Assembly: GCA_903887775.1 (NCBI GenBank)
Contig: CAISRB010000018.1
Location: 23,123 to 87,122 of the forward strand
Direction: 5' to 3'
Length of the DNA: 64,000 nt
Origin: an uncultured Bacteroidales bacterium
GTDB lineage: Bacteria > Bacteroidota > Bacteroidia > Bacteroidales > FEN-979
Positions 60,820 to 64,000 of the stretch are shown here, piece by piece; within the stretch, counting starts at the first letter, position 1, and every line of letters starts with the position of its first letter. The position numbers and the translations under genes were made by a program. The notes under the pieces were generated by a model. That model made no database searches and was not told where the DNA came from. It saw nothing but the letters and a program-made list of their open reading frames with translations.

Positions 60820-62373
60820 ATGGATAAAGTAAGTATTTTGTGGGTCGATGATGAAATAGACCTTTTAAAGCCGCATATAATTTTCCTCAGGGACAAGGGT
60901 TACACTGTGGAAACAGTGAACAGTGGTTACGACGCCCTGGACATGATTAAAGCCAAACAGTTTAATATTGTTTTCCTGGATGAACAGATGCCCGGATTAT
61001 CGGGCATTGAGACTTTGATGAAGATCAAGGCCCTGCAGCCCGGCATACCGGTGGTCATGATCACAAAAAGCGAAGAAGAAGCTATTATGGAAGATGCCAT
61101 TGGATCAAATATAGCCGATTACCTTATCAAACCCGTTAAGCCAAACCAGATCCTGCTTTGCCTGAAGAAGAACCTCGAAAACAAAAAGATCGTCAGCGAA
61201 AAGACCAACTTCCAGTACCAGCAGGAATTCAGGAACATCGGGATGGAGATCAGCAACCGTCTGAACTACGAGGAATGGGTGGAGGTTTATAAGAAGATCA
61301 TCTTCTGGGAACTTAAACTTGAAAAGTCGATGGATGAAAGCATGCAGCAGATACTGCAGCTCCAGAAAAATGAAGCCAACCAGGTTTTCAGCCGCTTTGT
61401 CGAAAGGAATTACATTGACTGGCTGCAGGGAAAAGTCAGTTCCAGGCCTGTTCAGTCCCATAATGTGATCAAGGAAAAAGTTTTTCCGGTGATGGATGAT
61501 AACAAGCCCGTGTTTGTAATTCTTGTTGACAACCTCCGATATGACCAGTGGAAAATATTACAGCCATTCTTTGAAGAGTATTTCAGAGTTGAGCAGGAGG
61601 AGATCTACTACAGTATTTTGCCGACAGTGACTCAGTATGCGAGGAATGCTTTGTTTGCCGGCCTCTTACCTACAGATATCGAGCGAAAGTATCCCAAATA
61701 CTGGGTGAATGAGGATGAAGAAGGGACGAAGAACAACTTCGAATCGGAACTTCTGGGTGAGTTGCTGAAGCGTTACGGGAAAGAAGTAAAATACTCCTAC
61801 TACAAGGTGTTGAACCAGCAATACGGAAGGAAACTTGTTGAATTGCTCCCGAACCTGATGGTGAATAAGCTGAACTTTATCGTCTACAATTTTGTTGACA
61901 TGCTTTCACATGCACGCACCGAAATGGAGATCATCAGAGAGCTTGCCGACGACGAGAAAGCCTATCGTTCGATCACACTCAGCTGGTTCCAGCATTCACC
62001 TCTGTATGAAATTATCAGATGGCTTGGTGAAAAAGATGTGAACCTGATCATCACAACAGATCATGGTTCTATAAGGGTGAACAACCCGGTGAAAGTGCTG
62101 GGCGACCGTAACACCAATACCAATCTTCGTTATAAGACCGGCAGGGCGTTGAAATTTGAAAAAAATGAGGCCTTTGAAATCAGGAATCCCTCCGACGCCT
62201 TCCTGCCCAGGGGTAATGTGAGCTCTTCTTTTGTTTTTTGCAGAAACTACGATTTCTTTGCTTATCCGAATAACTACAACTATTACGTGAACTATTACCG
62301 CGACACTTTCCAGCATGGCGGCATATCGATGGAAGAGATGCTTATACCGTTTGTATATCTTAAAAGAAAATGA
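60820..62373 (+). CDS. porX: PorX-like response regulator with PglZ domain, T9SS regulator
   Basis: This 517-residue protein joins an N-terminal receiver domain (SILWVDDEIDLLKPH; phosphorylation Asp in IVFLDEQMPGLSG; Lys in LIKPVKP) to a helical middle and a C-terminal PglZ/alkaline-phosphatase domain (FVILVDNLRYDQW, ILPTVTQYARNALFAGLLP, TTDHGSIRVNNP). This is PorX, which with PorY controls and takes part in type IX secretion. It fits the two T9SS cargo genes in the window. The TGA stop overlaps the first unit of a GAATATC repeat. Confidence 0.92.
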   Translation: MDKVSILWVDDEIDLLKPHIIFLRDKGYTVETVNSGYDALDMIKAKQFNIVFLDEQMPGLSGIETLMKIKALQPGIPVVMITKSEEEAIMEDAIGSNIADYLIKPVKPNQILLCLKKNLENKKIVSEKTNFQYQQEFRNIGMEISNRLNYEEWVEVYKKIIFWELKLEKSMDESMQQILQLQKNEANQVFSRFVERNYIDWLQGKVSSRPVQSHNVIKEKVFPVMDDNKPVFVILVDNLRYDQWKILQPFFEEYFRVEQEEIYYSILPTVTQYARNALFAGLLPTDIERKYPKYWVNEDEEGTKNNFESELLGELLKRYGKEVKYSYYKVLNQQYGRKLVELLPNLMVNKLNFIVYNFVDMLSHARTEMEIIRELADDEKAYRSITLSWFQHSPLYEIIRWLGEKDVNLIITTDHGSIRVNNPVKVLGDRNTNTNLRYKTGRALKFEKNEAFEIRNPSDAFLPRGNVSSSFVFCRNYDFFAYPNNYNYYVNYYRDTFQHGGISMEEMLIPFVYLKRK

Positions 62374-62413
62374 ATATCGAATATTGAATAGCGAATGTTG
62401 AATTGTGAATTTA
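62372..62413 (+). repeat. 42-bp element of six GAAnnnn heptads, copy 4
   Basis: Units GAATATC, GAATATT, GAATAGC, GAATGTT, GAATTGT, GAATTTA. The first unit overlaps the porX stop codon. It is the last sequence in the window that is clearly of the same genome as the rest. Confidence 0.85.
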
Positions 62414-62779
62414 TTACGCAGATTTTATTTGCGTCTGTTGCCTCTCGTCCTGGTTCCTGATATTGTTCTCTTGCCGATACTTGTAAAGGTCCCTGATTTC
62501 GTTTTATGTGGAGCCTACATTTTAGGACTGAACCACCATTTATTAAATGGTTTTTGAGGCGTGAATGATTTTATTATTCTGAAACGACTTATTTTCTGAA
62601 ACGATGCGATGCCAAGAAATTTCGTGCATGATTAAGATGATTTGAGGCTAATCATTGTTTTTCCTTATCCTTATAAATTCTGCGCGGAAGAATGTCCTGT
62701 GGATAACTATTCATAGTAGCATTCATAGTAACTGTTGTTTTACCTATTCATTCAGCCAAAAATTATTTAAACTCAATTA
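62414..62779. other. intergenic region of mixed character, possible junction
   Basis: This 366-bp stretch lacks a full gene. On the minus strand, about 62415-62510 reads as ~30 codons of a basic tail ending KRTISGTRTRGNRRK and a stop, perhaps the end of a broken gene. ACCATTTA/TAAATGGT with a T-run (62535-62555) is terminator-like. TTCTGAAACGA and ATTCATAGTA are each present twice (around 62578 and 62709). Base composition shifts toward AT in this block. Confidence 0.35.
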
Positions 62780-64000
62780 ATGAAGACCATTCCTATGAAG
62801 GAAAAGAGGGTGTTAATCTGGGTCGTGATACTATTCTGCATGCCTGTGGTATTCGCAGCGACGGCTACTAACTGTGTTATTTCAAGTTCTAGTTGCTCTT
62901 CTGGATTCACCATAGCTGGATACGTAAGCAGCGACGGACATTACACAACAGATTCAACTCTTAACAACTTTCCGTATAAACTATGCTGCGTGAACTACGG
63001 TATGGGATCAGGTGCGATTTCATTCAAGTACGCACAAGACCCACCAGGGAGTACAGGCCAAGGCAGTGTATCAATTAATAGCACATTCACAAACTTCTCA
63101 GGCGCAGTCAAACTAGGTTTTCAAAATTCTTGCTACTTAAAACAAACACCATGCGACAATGCTGCATCAGAAGTGTGCATATTCAAAACGAGTAACTCGA
63201 GCGATGGCAACCTTGCAAACTGGAAAGTTGTCGCAGACAACTCCCAAATCGCAGACTGCACAACCCCAAACACGCCAACAGCGAATTCATACCCTAACTA
63301 CGTTTGCTGCAAACTCAGCGAAATCTGCGACAACGGCGTAGACGACGACCAAGACGGATACATCGACTGCGCAGACCAAGACTGCAACCATTACACCGCA
63401 CGTACCACCCCAGAATTCTGCACAGGCTCACCATACAACACAAGCACATGCGTATACGTAATAAGACACGAAAACGGAGCACCCCCACCAACAACAGTAT
63501 ATAACATCACATGCCAAGGACAACCACCAAACCCAGAAGGCTTACACTTCTACTGCAGTTACGGAAGAAACAACCAGTATTCTCAAGGACTATGTTGCCC
63601 ACAAGGAAAAATCGAAACATTCGCAAACAATAAATGGTCTTGTGAAGATCCTGAAATCTGCGGACCTAGTCCTAAATCTTGTGCTTATGATTTTGATACA
63701 AACAATGCTCAATGGATGAATACGCCTTATAATGGAAACCCTAACACGTGGTGCCAGAGCAACGTATCTTACTTGTATTCTCCAAACATAATTCCAACTA
63801 TGGATACTGCTTGTTGTTATATCGCTCAGAACGGCGGTGTTGGTTATTATACTGATCCTAATAATGTTAGAATATTTGGTTATCATGCTTATTGTGGGGA
63901 TGGAATTGTTGATTCTGGAGAAACGTGCGATGGCTCAATTCCTGCAGGTAAAACTTGCGCAAATTATGTTACATGCACAGGAACTAATGTTCCTCTTGGC
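62780..64000 (+). CDS. cysteine-rich exported surface protein, partial, of archaeal (DPANN-like) or other foreign style
   Basis: From an ATG at 62780 a frame stays open for 407 codons to the window edge. It begins MKTIPMKEKRVLIWVVILFC, a signal peptide ending near VVFAA. The rest is rich in Cys, Asn, Thr and Pro with CC pairs (KLCCVNYG, YVCCKLSE, LCCPQGK, TACCYIAQ). It has two known surface-protein motifs: the Asp-rich calcium-type CDNGVDDDQDGYIDCADQDC and CGDGIVDSGETCDG near the end. Together these are frequent in Woesearchaeota/Pacearchaeota-type archaea and in myxobacteria. Codon use (ACA, CCA, AGA, AAC) differs from the genes to the left. No T9SS domain can be seen. Origin by assembly join or gene transfer is open. 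Confidence 0.8.
   Translation, partial: MKTIPMKEKRVLIWVVILFCMPVVFAATATNCVISSSSCSSGFTIAGYVSSDGHYTTDSTLNNFPYKLCCVNYGMGSGAISFKYAQDPPGSTGQGSVSINSTFTNFSGAVKLGFQNSCYLKQTPCDNAASEVCIFKTSNSSDGNLANWKVVADNSQIADCTTPNTPTANSYPNYVCCKLSEICDNGVDDDQDGYIDCADQDCNHYTARTTPEFCTGSPYNTSTCVYVIRHENGAPPPTTVYNITCQGQPPNPEGLHFYCSYGRNNQYSQGLCCPQGKIETFANNKWSCEDPEICGPSPKSCAYDFDTNNAQWMNTPYNGNPNTWCQSNVSYLYSPNIIPTMDTACCYIAQNGGVGYYTDPNNVRIFGYHAYCGDGIVDSGETCDGSIPAGKTCANYVTCTGTNVPLG

Noticed and set aside
63159..63886. Three other open frames in the last kilobase (two plus, one minus)
   Set aside because: They are shadows of the long cysteine-rich frame that starts at 62780 and has a signal peptide and known motifs.

Overview
The window reads as a chromosome segment of a Bacteroidota bacterium, probably a Bacteroidales-like environmental lineage. 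Two genes carry type IX secretion (T9SS) C-terminal sorting domains (3208-5076, 13625-15697) and the T9SS regulator PorX is present (60820-62373). Promoters follow the Bacteroidota TAnnTTTG pattern, Shine-Dalgarno sequences are weak, lpxC and fabZ are fused, and DUF4369, DUF3352, DUF6427 and TIGR02757 proteins occur. The last ~1.2 kb (62780 to the end) is different. It is an open, cysteine-rich surface-protein frame with another codon style, resembling surface proteins of DPANN archaea. It may be an assembly chimera or a transferred gene.

Layout. 1-7903: gamma-carbonic anhydrase (partial), nadB, sucB, a small lipoprotein, a T9SS cargo protein and sucA, all on the minus strand. 8010-9867: a cytoskeletal pair, a bactofilin followed by an actin-like protein whose nucleotide-binding phosphate-1 hairpin sits at the C-terminus instead of the N-terminus, i.e. 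it looks circularly permuted. 10037-19893: dsbD-like reductase, tilS, a YCF48-repeat T9SS protein, korAB, a divergent ferredoxin, lpxH. 19919-24981: DUF4369 lipoprotein, Nudix, PIN-type toxin-antitoxin with a palindromic operator, mnmD, fused 2-oxoacid dehydrogenase E1. 25048-27849: rubrerythrin, rubredoxin, glutathione peroxidase, peroxiredoxin (oxidative defence), TIGR02757. 27902-30656: four-subunit 2-oxoacid:ferredoxin oxidoreductase. 30858-37952: degenerate metallopeptidase-like protein, aminotransferase, an hpdBCA-like arylacetate decarboxylase operon, yqgE. 38084-41899: murL, murD2 and a LysM glucosaminidase (peptidoglycan). 41907-47591: DUF3352 protein, rnhB, DUF6427 protein, purD. 47595-53848: surface polysaccharide genes (glycosyltransferase, flippase, two Wzz-like proteins, O-antigen ligase). 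53866-59363: a second LpxD-like protein, efp, ABC ATPase, lpxA, lpxC-fabZ, lpxD. 59440-62373: HD phosphohydrolase and porX.

The metabolism is doubled. 2-oxoglutarate can be oxidised by an NAD-linked complex (SucAB) or a ferredoxin-linked one (KorAB), and a second pair (fused E1 dehydrogenase; four-subunit VOR/KOR) probably does the same for branched-chain or other 2-oxoacids. With the peroxide-defence cluster this suggests an organism that meets both anoxia and oxygen. The aminotransferase, 2-oxoacid:ferredoxin oxidoreductase and HpdBCA-like decarboxylase could form a route from aromatic amino acids to cresol, toluene or skatole.

A second layer is short repeats between genes. Nearly all have a 7-bp period (units like CTCATGG, GTGAAAA, GAATATC, CCCTAAT) and a related set has an 8-bp period (GCGAAGTA). 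They sit at operon joints, upstream of promoter -7 elements, over stop codons, and in one case inside the signal-peptide region of the glucosaminidase gene. No tRNA, rRNA, CRISPR array or insertion sequence was recognised.
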